Source: Luteibaculum sp964627445
GTDB taxonomy: Bacteria > Bacteroidota > Bacteroidia > Flavobacteriales_D > Luteibaculaceae
Reading direction: 5' to 3'
Assembly: GCA_964627445.1 (NCBI GenBank)
Contig: CAZVJF010000009.1
Coordinates: 62,001-126,000 of the forward strand
Length of the DNA: 64,000 nt
The position numbers were made by a program, and so were the translations under genes. This document shows, piece after piece, positions 18,300-27,814 of this stretch. The stretch's first letter is position 1. Every line of letters starts with the position of its first letter. The notes beneath the pieces were generated by a model. That model was not told the DNA's origin and made no database searches. It saw only the letters and a program-made list of their open reading frames with translations.

Positions 18300-19475
18300 C
18301 TACTTCACGGTCCGGTAATAAGGCACCTTGGCTTTATCTACAATGTACACATCGCGGTAGTAGAAGTGCAGGATATCGGAGAAGCGTTCGTTTTCACGAG
18401 AGCGCGCCATAGCACCTTCCTGGCACAGCCCTACACCATGACCAAAGCCGTTGCCTAGGAATACCACATTTTCCCCTTTCTCCACAATGGAAAAATTGGT
18501 GCTGCGCAAACGCCAGTCTTCCCGTATCGTGCGGGTAGGAATGTGAAAGGCACGATTCATAAACCATTTACCACGATAATCCGGATTCCAGTTTTTGGCA
18601 TTGTACGCATGCACACTATCTGAGGCTGGGAAATTAAATTTTTGCTCCAAGTACCCCAACCACTGTTTGGAGTTGAGGGTAAAAGTCCAACTCCAGTGGG
18701 GCATGTTCTCGCACAAACTATCCAACTTACTTCGCAAATAACTAATGCTACCGCGCCAGTAATCTTCGCTATTTAGCGTTTGTCCTCCGCAGTTGCTATG
18801 AAAAACGGCTTCTACCAATTTCAAGTCTTTATCTACCAATACCAAGCCCTGGGTTGCCGCCATAGCAGGAAAGATGTAACTCGCCACGCGGGGCTTTCCA
18901 TGATATACCTGACAATGCGTTTGGTCACATAAATTAAAACCCTCGGCAGCGTGCTTGTCCGTATTAGAAATAGCAAACGTGCGGCAAATAATACCCTGAA
19001 CTTTATAGTATTCCTCGTTTTGCTCCACACCACTTTCTGCCTGTACCACACCAGCGGTGTAGGCTTCTAATGACAAACGATTGATGAGTTTAAGACCTTG
19101 CAGGCGATAGCGAATTTCTAAACTGCCCTCGTACCACTGTTCTCTTTTTTTGGGAGTCTCTGGGAGAATTTTCAATAGGCTTTGGCTGGATGTAGGCAGC
19201 ACACTGATCTTCTGGTGCAAGCCCAGGTCTTTTTCTTGCGTTTGCAAACGAAAAGCCCCTTGGGTTTTGCTTACACGAAACCACGTCCCGGTCTTAATAA
19301 CAATTGTATCCGATGTATTTAAAACCAGTAAGTAGTCACCCTCATGGGGCGCCATAAATACCTGCTGGATATCGCTATTGTTGTACAGCGAAATAAGAAC
19401 AGTATCGGTTTGGGCAGCCAATAAAGCAGGCAACAAGGCCTTAAGACATAAGAGCCAAAATTTCTTGAGCCGCAT
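18300..19475 (-). CDS. SpoIID/LytB-domain protein
   Basis: 391 residues from the ATG at 19475; an upstream in-frame GTG (19496) is less likely. A signal peptide ends near ALLAAQ. The SpoIID domain, a peptidoglycan lytic transglycosylase fold in sporulating Firmicutes, covers ~110-390: LEAYTAGVVQAESGVEQNEEYY keeps the catalytic-type Glu in QAES, VQGIICRTFAI matches KAQAVAARTYA, HSNCGGQTLNSEDYW matches the SSGG motif, and GNGFGHGVGLCQEGAM matches GxGWGHGVGMSQYGA. Its start lies within the 3' end of lpxB, so the two are co-expressed. The role in a Gram-negative is probably cell-wall trimming. Confidence 0.88.
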   Translation of the reverse strand: MRLKKFWLLCLKALLPALLAAQTDTVLISLYNNSDIQQVFMAPHEGDYLLVLNTSDTIVIKTGTWFRVSKTQGAFRLQTQEKDLGLHQKISVLPTSSQSLLKILPETPKKREQWYEGSLEIRYRLQGLKLINRLSLEAYTAGVVQAESGVEQNEEYYKVQGIICRTFAISNTDKHAAEGFNLCDQTHCQVYHGKPRVASYIFPAMAATQGLVLVDKDLKLVEAVFHSNCGGQTLNSEDYWRGSISYLRSKLDSLCENMPHWSWTFTLNSKQWLGYLEQKFNFPASDSVHAYNAKNWNPDYRGKWFMNRAFHIPTRTIREDWRLRSTNFSIVEKGENVVFLGNGFGHGVGLCQEGAMARSRENERFSDILHFYYRDVYIVDKAKVPYYRTVK

Positions 19476-20556
19476 TTGAGGAAGCACCTTTTCCACCCAG
19501 TTTTTGTTGTAGTTCGTTGTAATCGCTAAGAATATCTTTACGATAGTCCTCGGTTAACAGTTTGCAAAAGTAATGTTCCAATTGTTTTGCCTGGAAGTCG
19601 TTCTGAATTAATTCCTTAACAACCTCTCTGTTTAAAACCAAGTTTACCAAACTGATATACGGTACTTTAACTAACCTTTTCGCAATTTGGTATGAAATGG
19701 ACCCGCCTTTATAGCAGACCACTTGGGGTACTTTAAACAAAGCGGTTTCCAATGTTGCGGTACCGCTGGTTACGATAGCTGCATAGCTATTTTCCAAAAG
19801 TCCGTAAGTGTCGCGCACCGCTTGCATGGCTGTTTTGGAGGTAAACTGCTGGTAAAACTCGTCTTCTTGCGAGGGAGCTTTCGCCAATACAAATTGGTAT
19901 TGGGGGTGGCGTTGTTGCAGTGCCAAAAACTCGGGCAACATGCGGGAGATTTCTTGCTTTCTACTTCCCGGCAATACAGCGATTAGCGGTTTATCGTTGG
20001 GCAGTTGCCACTTCGCTAAGAATGCCTCTCGATCTGGAGTTCGGTTATCAATAGCATCCAACAACGGATGCCCTACAAAGGTAGCCTCCAAATTGTGCTT
20101 CGCGAAAAAATCGACCTCAAAAGGCAGAATGCACAGCATTTTGTCTACTGTAGCTTTTAAGGTCTTTACCCGGCTCTCCTTCCACGCCCAAACTTGGGGA
20201 GATATGTAATACACCACCTTGAGTCCTCGCTGCTTGGCCCATTTGGCCATACGCATGTTAAACCCCGGGTAATCTATTAGCACCAACACTTGCGGTTGAA
20301 ATGCCTCTATGGCGGCTTTGCAAACCTTAAAATTACGCGCAATGGTGCGCAGGTTTGCAATAACCTCAACAAAACCCATAAAAGCCATTTCTCGGTAGTG
20401 CTTTTTAATGGTAACGCTTTGTGCTTCCATTAAATCGCCCCCAAAGCCCTGTAGGGTTACAGTAGGATCTTTTTGCCGCAGCGCTTTAGCCAAATTCGCA
20501 CCATGCAGGTCGCCCGAGGCTTCTCCCGCAATGATAAAAATGCGTGGTTTTGCCAT
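19441..20556 (-). CDS. lpxB: Lipid-A-disaccharide synthase LpxB
   Basis: 371 residues, the usual length. LpxB joins lipid X and UDP-diacylglucosamine to make the lipid A disaccharide at the inner membrane. Motifs are FIIAGEASGDLHGANLAKAL at the N terminus, YYISPQVWAWKESRVKTLK (~138-156), FVGHPLLDAI and VLPGSRKQEI. The start overlaps the stop of the small membrane protein gene by one base, and the 3' end overlaps the SpoIID gene. The order surE / small membrane protein / lpxB forms a tight - strand cluster. Confidence 0.97.
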   Translation of the reverse strand: MAKPRIFIIAGEASGDLHGANLAKALRQKDPTVTLQGFGGDLMEAQSVTIKKHYREMAFMGFVEVIANLRTIARNFKVCKAAIEAFQPQVLVLIDYPGFNMRMAKWAKQRGLKVVYYISPQVWAWKESRVKTLKATVDKMLCILPFEVDFFAKHNLEATFVGHPLLDAIDNRTPDREAFLAKWQLPNDKPLIAVLPGSRKQEISRMLPEFLALQQRHPQYQFVLAKAPSQEDEFYQQFTSKTAMQAVRDTYGLLENSYAAIVTSGTATLETALFKVPQVVCYKGGSISYQIAKRLVKVPYISLVNLVLNREVVKELIQNDFQAKQLEHYFCKLLTEDYRKDILSDYNELQQKLGGKGASSNAAQEILALMS

Positions 20557-20858
20557 TAAACCACGTAGTTAAGCACCAGTATAAAAGCGTAAATCAAGGT
20601 GGCGCCTAGCACCCCGTAACCGTGGCGGTAGTTGTTTTTTCGCATAAAAAGGAAAAACGGCACCAGGTTAAAAATGAGAGACAGCTTAATAAGCCCCGCT
20701 TGCAAGCCTTTGGTTTGCATGGCCTCCTGCAAGAAGTACAACGGTGCTTTATCGGAGTTAAAACTGTACACAATAGAAATTACAATAAGGGCAATCACGG
20801 GGCAAACAACGCCCAACACAAAGCCCATCCAGAAATGATTATTTAGATTCGATCTCAT
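20556..20858 (-). CDS. Small three-helix membrane protein, unknown
   Basis: 100 residues with three hydrophobic segments (~9-30, ~58-72, ~80-99) and the basic loop MRKNNYRHGYGV. It overlaps the 3' end of surE by 20 bases and the lpxB start by one base, so translation is probably coupled. I do not recognise a named family. Its position between surE and lpxB suggests an envelope role, but this is inference. Confidence 0.75.
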   Translation of the reverse strand: MRSNLNNHFWMGFVLGVVCPVIALIVISIVYSFNSDKAPLYFLQEAMQTKGLQAGLIKLSLIFNLVPFFLFMRKNNYRHGYGVLGATLIYAFILVLNYVV

Positions 20859-21621
20859 AGTCCCAGCTGTTTAAGTTAGAAATTTCGTGGTGGGCAGTCA
20901 AATCGAACTGCGTAGGCACCACGGAAATGTAGTTGTTCTTCAGTGCCCAGATGTCGGTATCGGCACCTTTGTCCTTGCCTTCAAACACTCCAGTAAGCCA
21001 GAAATAATCCTTGCCACCTGGATCCTGGCGTTTCTCAAAACTGTCACTCCAATGCGCCTCGGCCTGGCGACACACTTTAATGCCCTGAATATCTCCTGCC
21101 GGTATATCTGGAAAATTGACATTGAGGCAGGTTTTGGCTGGAAATTTCTCTGTTAAAGCATTCCTACAGATCTTTTCCACGTATTGCTCCAAGCCATCAA
21201 ACTCCAAATCGTGGTCGTAGTTGGCATGCGAAAAACCAATGGAAGGAACTCCTTCCATAGCGCCTTCTACCGCTGCCGACATGGTTCCCGAGTAAATTAC
21301 ATTGATGGAGCTGTTGGCTCCGTGATTGATTCCACTCAAAATTAAATCGGGACGCTTGGGAAGCACGTGGGCTATGGAGAGCTTAACGCAATCTACCGGA
21401 GTACCCGTGCACATAAAGGCCGTTTCCACCCCCTCATAAAAGTCGGTGTGATACAAACGCACAATGTTGCCAATGGTTATGGCGTGTCCCATGCCACTCT
21501 GAGGCTTATCAGGCGCCACCACATACACCTTTCCTAGTTTTTTGGCTACCTGAATTAAAGCCTTAATTCCAGGCGCAAAAATGCCATCATCGTTGGTTAC
21601 TAAAATGGTCGGTTGGGACAT
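20839..21621 (-). CDS. surE: 5'/3'-nucleotidase SurE
   Basis: 260 residues from the ATG at 21621; a TTG seven codons earlier is in frame but less likely. SurE removes phosphate from nucleoside monophosphates and needs a divalent metal. The metal-binding ILVTNDDGIFAPG is at the N terminus, CTGTPVDCVKL and ILSGINHGANSSINVIYSGT (~83-105) match the family, and SAAVEGAMEGVPSIGFS follows. The stop overlaps the next gene in the cluster. Confidence 0.97.
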   Translation of the reverse strand: MSQPTILVTNDDGIFAPGIKALIQVAKKLGKVYVVAPDKPQSGMGHAITIGNIVRLYHTDFYEGVETAFMCTGTPVDCVKLSIAHVLPKRPDLILSGINHGANSSINVIYSGTMSAAVEGAMEGVPSIGFSHANYDHDLEFDGLEQYVEKICRNALTEKFPAKTCLNVNFPDIPAGDIQGIKVCRQAEAHWSDSFEKRQDPGGKDYFWLTGVFEGKDKGADTDIWALKNNYISVVPTQFDLTAHHEISNLNSWDYEIESK

Positions 21622-21699
21622 AAATCTTTGTGTTTGTCCCAAAAATCATAATTTCCGAACGAAATGCAGGAAGATCTCCGTTATAATCGCAAAACATTT

Positions 21700-23277
21700 A
21701 TGCACAAATACATTGTTACCCTCCTGATACTGCTTACTGGTTCTGCCATACAGGCACAATCTGCTCTAACTCCCAAAAGCAGTATTACCGATGTGCTGGT
21801 TTATCGCTCGGGGGCAGAAATTACGAGAACAGCCTCCGTTAATTTAAGCGCTGGCAGCAACGATCTGGTTTTAAAGGGGCTAAGCCGAAACATTGATGCG
21901 CAAAGCATACAAATATCGGGGTTGGATGGCGCGCAAATCAACTACGTAAACCTGGAGCGCGATTACTTGAGTGAGGTCCCCATTCCTAGTGACATCCAAG
22001 AATTATTGGATCAACACGAGGACAGCCAGTTTAAGCTAAACATTAGAAAGCGCGTGGCGACTGCCTATGCCGAGGAGAAAAAACTATTGCTGGCCAACCA
22101 AAAGGTTTTGGGAGACGAATCGGAGTTAACCGTAACAGACCTGGTGCAATTGGCCGATCTGTACCGTACCCGATTGAAGGAAATTGAGCTAAAATCCTTG
22201 GAAATTGAGAACGAAATCGAGGAATTAAGCACCACCGTTAAAAAGTTGGAGCGGCAGTTGGGCTCCTGGAAAAACCTACCCGACCAAAGCCAAAACACCC
22301 TATCCATTGGCTTACAAAGTGCCACCAGCAAATCACTCAGTCTACAAGTGCAATATCTGGTTTACGATGCCGGATGGAACCCCAGCTACGATATCATCGC
22401 GAAAAACAACAGCCAAAGCTTAGATTGGGTATACAAAGCACAAGTATCGCAAAGCACAGGCGTAAACTGGGACAAGGTAAACCTAAGCTTTAGCACGGGC
22501 TCGCCTTCCGCAAGTGGAAACCTACCGCAACTATCCACCGACTACGTGGACATTGTACGACCACAACCCGTTTCACAAAGTACAAGAGAAAACGTTAAGC
22601 TTGTCACCGCTGATTTGATAAGTTCTCAAGTACAATCGGATAAATACCCAGGTTTTAAAGCCACAGAAGGCAATGTAAACACCTACTTTTCCACCAGCAA
22701 CACCTATAGCATACGGAGCTACGGCAAGCCCGTTTCCGTTGCTTTGGATACCCGCCAACTCGAAGCCAGCTTCCAATACATTGCCATTCCTAAAGTAAAT
22801 ACGGCTGCCTATCTAAGTGCCAACGTAAGCAACTTTGAGCGTCTTTCTCTGCTTCCAGGCGAGGCCAACATGTATTATGAAGGTGCTTTAACGGGCAGTG
22901 CATACATAGACCCTAATTCTGTGGATGGTGCACTGCAACTCCCCCTAGGCAAAGACCCTCAAGTAGCTGTAGAACGTAAAGCGGTAAACGATGTAAGCAA
23001 AGGCGGCAACTTGATATCTTCCAACAAAAAAAGCTTTCACTACGAGATTGTGGTAAAAAACAACAAGCGCAGTAAAATCGCGGTAAAAGTACAAGATCAA
23101 ATTCCCGTGAGTAAAAATACCGATGTAGCAGTAACGCTTCTCGAAAGCAGTGGAGCCGCACAAAATGGCCAAACTGGAATTTTAACCTGGAACATCGATT
23201 TAGATCCTGGTGCCAGTAAAACACTTACTTTAAAATACGAGATTAAGTTCCCCAAAGGAGAACGCATTAACCGTTAA
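21700..23277 (+). CDS. DUF4139 (MuiA-type) secreted protein
   Basis: 525 residues from the ATG at 21700, which directly precedes a signal peptide (LLILLTGSAIQAQ). An N-terminal DUF4140 domain (~28-120) contains ITDVLVYRSGAEITRTASVNL. A charged coiled-coil-like stretch spans ~120-190 (EIELKSLEIENEIEEL). A DUF4139 beta-rich domain spans ~205-520 (QVQYLVYDAGWNPSYDI, WVYKAQVSQSTGVNW, FHYEIVVKNNKRSKIAVKVQDQIPV). The family is known from the mucoidy inhibitor MuiA; no reaction is established. The NhaC-type gene starts 9 bases later. Confidence 0.9.
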   Translation: MHKYIVTLLILLTGSAIQAQSALTPKSSITDVLVYRSGAEITRTASVNLSAGSNDLVLKGLSRNIDAQSIQISGLDGAQINYVNLERDYLSEVPIPSDIQELLDQHEDSQFKLNIRKRVATAYAEEKKLLLANQKVLGDESELTVTDLVQLADLYRTRLKEIELKSLEIENEIEELSTTVKKLERQLGSWKNLPDQSQNTLSIGLQSATSKSLSLQVQYLVYDAGWNPSYDIIAKNNSQSLDWVYKAQVSQSTGVNWDKVNLSFSTGSPSASGNLPQLSTDYVDIVRPQPVSQSTRENVKLVTADLISSQVQSDKYPGFKATEGNVNTYFSTSNTYSIRSYGKPVSVALDTRQLEASFQYIAIPKVNTAAYLSANVSNFERLSLLPGEANMYYEGALTGSAYIDPNSVDGALQLPLGKDPQVAVERKAVNDVSKGGNLISSNKKSFHYEIVVKNNKRSKIAVKVQDQIPVSKNTDVAVTLLESSGAAQNGQTGILTWNIDLDPGASKTLTLKYEIKFPKGERINR

Positions 23278-23286
23278 TCACCGCCT

Positions 23287-25170
23287 GTGCGCAGCATACT
23301 AGCTTTTATCATTTGTAGCATTACCGGGTTTGCCAGTTTGGCGCAAACTACCGTAAGCTACCCCGAAATTATTATCCAAGATGTTGATTTTAACGTAGCC
23401 ATAGAAACCCGAGACACGGTAGATATATGGGTAGATGGCGAGGAATACGGCAAAGCCTATGCTGATGGAGGATTAATTAATCTTACGCTTCGCGCCACCT
23501 CAGAGCAAGTTCCTTCGGTTACCGTAGATCAAAAAACCTACACCTGTGAGCACAATGCTATCCCGCTTTGGCTCAGTATTCTTCCACCCCTGGTTGCTAT
23601 AGCATTGGCCCTACTTTTTAAAGAGGTGGTTTCTTCCTTGTTGCTGGGCATTCTCTCGGGTGCCATGATCATAGGGGCTTATGGAAACGGCTTTACCGGA
23701 GTTATATCGGGAATTTTTAAAGTTTCAGGCACATACATCATTAATGCCTTAAACGACAGTGGACACCTGTCTGTCATTGTTTTCTCCGTACTTATTGGCG
23801 GTATTGTTACCGTAATTTCTAAAAACGGGGGAATGAGTGCCTTGGTGAGCAAAATATCGCGCAGGGCTACCAACCCCAAACGCGGACAAATGGCCACCTT
23901 TATTTTGGGGGTCGGCATCTTTTTTGACGATTACGCCAACACCCTAGTCGTAGGAAACACCATGCGCCCCATCACCGACAAGCTTAAAATTTCCCGAGAA
24001 AAACTCGCCTACATTGTAGATTCCACGGCAGCACCCGTGGCGGCCATTGCTTTTGTAACCACATGGATTGGCGCAGAGTTGGGCTACATCAAAGACGGTT
24101 TAAAAAGCGTGGAACTTTCTCCAGAGTTAGAAGATCTCACCCCCTACTCCATTTTCCTTAACAGCTTAGGCTACTCCTTTTACCCCATCCTCACCTTGCT
24201 GTTTATGTTTTTCCTCATTCGCAGCGGTAAAGACTTTGGCCCCATGCGCAAATCAGAGCAAAAAGCGCGAGGCGGAAATGCAGAACTGGCCACGGCCGTC
24301 CAGGAAGATAACAGTGAGCTGGAACACTTCACCGCCAAAGAGGGGATTAAGCAACAAGGGGTTTACGGCTTGCTGCCAATCCTCACCATTATATTTGGTA
24401 CGCTAGTAGGTCTTTTAATCACCGGGCACGATGCCAGCGTTTGGGCCGCTACCGACATTGGATTTTGGCGCAAACTCTCGCACACTATCGGCAACTCCGA
24501 CTCGTACCAAGCCTTGCTTTGGAGTTCTTTCCTGGCCTTGGTTTTGGCCATCATGATGTCGCTATTGGGCAAAAAGCTTACGCTAAACGAGTCGGTAAAT
24601 TCTGCCGTTAACGGTTTTAAAAGCATGCTGGATGCCGTTATCATTTTAATCCTGGCGTGGTCGCTAGCAGAAATTACGGCTCAGATGCATACAGCCGATT
24701 TCCTTACTGGCTTGTTGGATGGGAATATTGCTATTGGCTGGATACCGGCCATTACCTTTGTATTAAGCGCGGTTGTAGCATTCTCCACCGGCTCTTCTTG
24801 GGGTACCATGGCTATAATGTTTCCGCTCAGCATTCCCGCTATGCTTACCATGGGCGTTTCCAGCGGCATGGAAACCGCAGCATTTTTACCCGTATTGTAC
24901 AACGGTGTGGCCTGCGTATTGGCCGGAGCGGTTTTAGGCGACCACTGCTCACCCATTTCAGATACCACCATTTTAAGCTCGCTGGCTACGCGCTGCAACC
25001 ACATTGCCCACGTGCGCACGCAAATGCCTTATGCGCTTACGGTAGGTAGCACTGCGCTATTTATTGGTATTATTCCTGCCGCTTTTGGGGTGCCCTCTTG
25101 GTTGTGTTTTGTGGTTGGATTGGCCGTATTGCTGGCCGTTATTAAGTTCCTGGGAAAACCCACCACCTAG
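23287..25170 (+). CDS. NhaC-family Na+/H+ antiporter with N-terminal periplasmic domain
   Basis: 627 residues from a GTG start. The transporter portion (from ~95) keeps NTLVVGNTMRPITDKLKISREKLAYIVDSTAAPVA (split over ~215-250) and GAVLGDHCSPISDTTI near the end, both typical of NhaC. It exchanges cytoplasmic Na+ for H+. The first ~95 residues are extra: a cleavable-looking signal (ends FASLAQ) and a small beta-rich domain with DVDFNVAIETRDTVDIWVDG and a lone Cys before the first membrane helix. That domain would sit in the periplasm. No internal ATG could give a usual-length NhaC. The gene lies between a secreted DUF4139 protein and a LysE exporter, with 9- and 3-base gaps. Confidence 0.88.
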   Translation: MRSILAFIICSITGFASLAQTTVSYPEIIIQDVDFNVAIETRDTVDIWVDGEEYGKAYADGGLINLTLRATSEQVPSVTVDQKTYTCEHNAIPLWLSILPPLVAIALALLFKEVVSSLLLGILSGAMIIGAYGNGFTGVISGIFKVSGTYIINALNDSGHLSVIVFSVLIGGIVTVISKNGGMSALVSKISRRATNPKRGQMATFILGVGIFFDDYANTLVVGNTMRPITDKLKISREKLAYIVDSTAAPVAAIAFVTTWIGAELGYIKDGLKSVELSPELEDLTPYSIFLNSLGYSFYPILTLLFMFFLIRSGKDFGPMRKSEQKARGGNAELATAVQEDNSELEHFTAKEGIKQQGVYGLLPILTIIFGTLVGLLITGHDASVWAATDIGFWRKLSHTIGNSDSYQALLWSSFLALVLAIMMSLLGKKLTLNESVNSAVNGFKSMLDAVIILILAWSLAEITAQMHTADFLTGLLDGNIAIGWIPAITFVLSAVVAFSTGSSWGTMAIMFPLSIPAMLTMGVSSGMETAAFLPVLYNGVACVLAGAVLGDHCSPISDTTILSSLATRCNHIAHVRTQMPYALTVGSTALFIGIIPAAFGVPSWLCFVVGLAVLLAVIKFLGKPTT

Positions 25171-25173
25171 GTT

Positions 25174-25803
25174 ATGGCCTTAGAAGCAATCCTTTCTTTC
25201 TTTGGTGCATCGCTATTGCTGGCACTAATGCCGGGGCCCGACAATATTTTTGTCTTAACCGAAAGTATTACCAAAGGCCAACGCAACGGAGTAGCCATTG
25301 CTACGGGACTTAACTTGGGGGTTTTGGTGCATACCACGCTGGCAGCTACGGGACTTTCCTTGCTTATTCTACAAACCAGTTGGGCCTTTACCGCCATTCA
25401 GTTTGCTGGGGCAGGATACTTGTTTTACCTGGCTTACCTATCCACCCGAGAAAGCACAAATCCTATTACCATTGACGATACGCAGCAGTCCGACACGCGC
25501 TCACTATTTTCTTTGCTGCGCCAGGGCTTTTTAATGAACGTGCTCAACCCTAAAGTATCGTTGTTTTTTATTGCGTTTTTGCCACAGTTTATTACCCCAA
25601 AAGGCTACCACATAACAGTGCAAATGATTGTTCTCGGCCTCATTTTCATGGTTCAGGGATGGTTGGTTTTTAGTGGCATTGCCGTTTTAGCGGGCCGCCT
25701 TTCAAGCTACGTGCAAAACCCCAAGTTCTGGATTATTACGAAGTGGATTAAAGTGAGCATTTTGGCAATCCTAGCTGTGAGCCTGTTGTTTGCCGAGCAG
25801 TAA
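25174..25803 (+). CDS. LysE/RhtB-family amino-acid exporter
   Basis: 209 residues with six hydrophobic segments. The family motif is clear near the N terminus: LALMPGPDNIFVLTESITKGQRNGVAIATG (pieces at ~17-46), then GAGYLFYLAYLS and a central QGFLMNVLNPKVSLFFIAFLPQF. These proteins export amino acids such as lysine, threonine or homoserine. It follows the NhaC-type gene by three bases and converges on the PhoD gene with one base between stops. Confidence 0.93.
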   Translation: MALEAILSFFGASLLLALMPGPDNIFVLTESITKGQRNGVAIATGLNLGVLVHTTLAATGLSLLILQTSWAFTAIQFAGAGYLFYLAYLSTRESTNPITIDDTQQSDTRSLFSLLRQGFLMNVLNPKVSLFFIAFLPQFITPKGYHITVQMIVLGLIFMVQGWLVFSGIAVLAGRLSSYVQNPKFWIITKWIKVSILAILAVSLLFAEQ

Positions 25804-25804
25804 C

Positions 25805-26761
25805 TTACTTCACCACTTCGTATACTTTACCGTCTTCGCCTTTAATCTGCAGTAGCAGTTCCCCATCCTGCCATGTAAGCAATCCATAGTTTTTCTGACT
25901 CACGATATTGCCCACGCGATGCCTATTTTTTTCTTCGCCCACGTTTTCCCAGCTGTGCGTCATGCCGCTCGAGGTAACTTCGTGAATGGTTTTGTTGCCT
26001 AATTGTAACTTAGAGATCTCGCCTATGTGTCTATCGCCACTCAGCAATACAATACGTTTCGTATCATCCTTTTCTAATAGCGACAACAAACGCGCGCGGC
26101 TTTTGGGGTAGTTGGCCCACTTCTCATACGGGTGATCCTCGGGGATTACCTGTGTGCCGTTGGCCACAATTAAAAGGTCTTCTTCTTCGGCCAACTCTGC
26201 TTCCAGCCACTGCCATTGTGCTGCGCCCAATAAATCGGCTGTGGTATCTGCTACATAGCCGCGCCTTGTTTTTTCTATAGGATCTTTAAAGTAACGTGTA
26301 TCCAACAGCAAAACACGCACGGTGATGCTATCCCAGCGGTACACATAGCTTTGGTACAAGCCCTGACGCTTCCACACCGGGTTGGATTTTGGCACACCCA
26401 AAAAAGCCAGAGCCAAATCGCGACTCGCCACCTTTTGTGGGTAGGTTTTATCGCCATCGTTTTCACCGTAGTCGTGGTCGTCCCATGTACCGATTACCGG
26501 GACATTCTGTGCAAATTTGGCATACGCTGGATGTGTTTTTTGCTCGCGATATCTGGCCGCCAAGGTTTGCATATTCTGGGTATCGCCATAAATGTTGTCG
26601 CCCAGCCAAATCCACAAATTGGGGTTTTCGTTGGCAATATCCTCCCAAAGCGGTTGCTCTAAGTTTTGTTTGTTACATGAACCAAAGGCAATACTAAAAT
26701 TGGCTTGCCCAGCAGCAGCAATCCAACCCATTGCAAATACAACGCAGCATAAAAAACGCAT
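25805..26761 (-). CDS. PhoD-like alkaline phosphatase-family protein
   Basis: 318 residues with a short signal peptide (MRFLCCVVFAMGWIAAAGQA). Metal-site motifs of the PhoD-like branch are visible: FGSCNKQ (~27-33), WIWLGDNIYGDT (~51-62), TWDDHDYGENDGDK (~92-105), VRVLLLDTRYFKD, and VLLSGDRHIGEI (~238-249). PhoD enzymes cleave phosphomono- or diesters using Ca2+/Fe3+. At 318 residues this is the compact form common in Bacteroidota. It probably acts in the periplasm. Confidence 0.92.
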   Translation of the reverse strand: MRFLCCVVFAMGWIAAAGQANFSIAFGSCNKQNLEQPLWEDIANENPNLWIWLGDNIYGDTQNMQTLAARYREQKTHPAYAKFAQNVPVIGTWDDHDYGENDGDKTYPQKVASRDLALAFLGVPKSNPVWKRQGLYQSYVYRWDSITVRVLLLDTRYFKDPIEKTRRGYVADTTADLLGAAQWQWLEAELAEEEDLLIVANGTQVIPEDHPYEKWANYPKSRARLLSLLEKDDTKRIVLLSGDRHIGEISKLQLGNKTIHEVTSSGMTHSWENVGEEKNRHRVGNIVSQKNYGLLTWQDGELLLQIKGEDGKVYEVVK

Positions 26762-26992
26762 AGCGCAAATTTTTTGACCAAACTACGGCCTTCTTGCTAT
26801 CCGTAAATTATCCTGTCATTAAAACTTGCTGTTTAAGCTCCAAGCTCGGATATATCCTGCCTCCCACATGAAATACAGCCTATGCATAAAAACGTACCTT
26901 ACAAGAACCCAGGATAAAAACTGGACAACAGTTCGCATCCTAGCAAACTGAAAGCCGCTTGCGGTGTTATACCTACAAACCACCCCAAACCT

Positions 26993-27814
26993 ATGCAACC
27001 CAAGGACATCCTCTATTTTGAAACCTTTACCCAACCGCTGCACGAAGAGTGGCTTTTACTCGTGCATGGGGCGGGAGGAAGCACACGCACTTGGAAACGA
27101 CAAATAGATGACTTGGGAGCCCAATACAACCTACTGATTATTGATTTGCCGGGTCACGGCCAAAGCAAGAACCATCAGATTCACCTACCCCAATACTCCT
27201 TCGAAAACATTGCAAAGAAAATTTGGGAAGTGGTGGATTACTTGCAAATAGCCCAACTGCATCTGGTAGGCATTTCACTGGGTACCATTCTTTGTTTGGA
27301 AATGCACCGCCAGCACGAGGACAGGGTGCAATCGCTCATCCTCCCTGGAGCCATTGTTAAGCTGAACAGAAAATTGCGTTGGTTGGCCCAAACCAGTTTA
27401 AGTTTAGCCAAAGTGATCGGCTACCGCAGTTTTTACAAACTCAGTGCACGCATTATGATGCCGCGCGAAAACCACAAAACCTCGCGCGAGGTGTTTATTA
27501 AAGAATCACGCGCGCTTACCATTGCGGAATTTAAAAACTGGACCCAAATGTATTACGGCCTAAACAAGGTGTTGAAACACCTGTTTCACCTGAGGCATAC
27601 CACCCCGCAGCTTTTGGTTATGGGCAGCCAAGACCATTTGTTTTTATCGCCCGCACAGCAGTTTGAGCAGTTCCACCCCAACGCTTTGCTTCAAGTAATT
27701 CCCCAGTGCGGGCATGTAGTAAGCATAGAAAAAGCCAAGGTTTTTAATAGCATTTGCTTGCAGTTTTTGGCATCGCTGGAACAACAAAGCAAAACGGAGT
27801 TGGCCTACGCGTAG
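26993..27814 (+). CDS. Alpha/beta hydrolase
   Basis: 273 residues, no signal peptide. The oxyanion stretch is LLVHGAGGSTRTW (~22-34), LPGHGQS follows at ~58-64, the nucleophile elbow is GISLGTI (~91-97), the acid is probably in MGSQDHLFLSP (~209-219) and the His in PQCGHVVSIEKA (~233-244). The full triad is thus present. Substrate is unknown; the layout resembles small esterases and MenH/pimeloyl-ester-type hydrolases. It stands alone between two intergenic regions. Confidence 0.9.
   Translation: MQPKDILYFETFTQPLHEEWLLLVHGAGGSTRTWKRQIDDLGAQYNLLIIDLPGHGQSKNHQIHLPQYSFENIAKKIWEVVDYLQIAQLHLVGISLGTILCLEMHRQHEDRVQSLILPGAIVKLNRKLRWLAQTSLSLAKVIGYRSFYKLSARIMMPRENHKTSREVFIKESRALTIAEFKNWTQMYYGLNKVLKHLFHLRHTTPQLLVMGSQDHLFLSPAQQFEQFHPNALLQVIPQCGHVVSIEKAKVFNSICLQFLASLEQQSKTELAYA

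Noticed and set aside
24657..25049. 130-codon open frame on the + strand inside the NhaC-type gene
   Set aside because: Different frame of a clear transporter gene; His/Tyr/Arg-rich composition is not protein-like.
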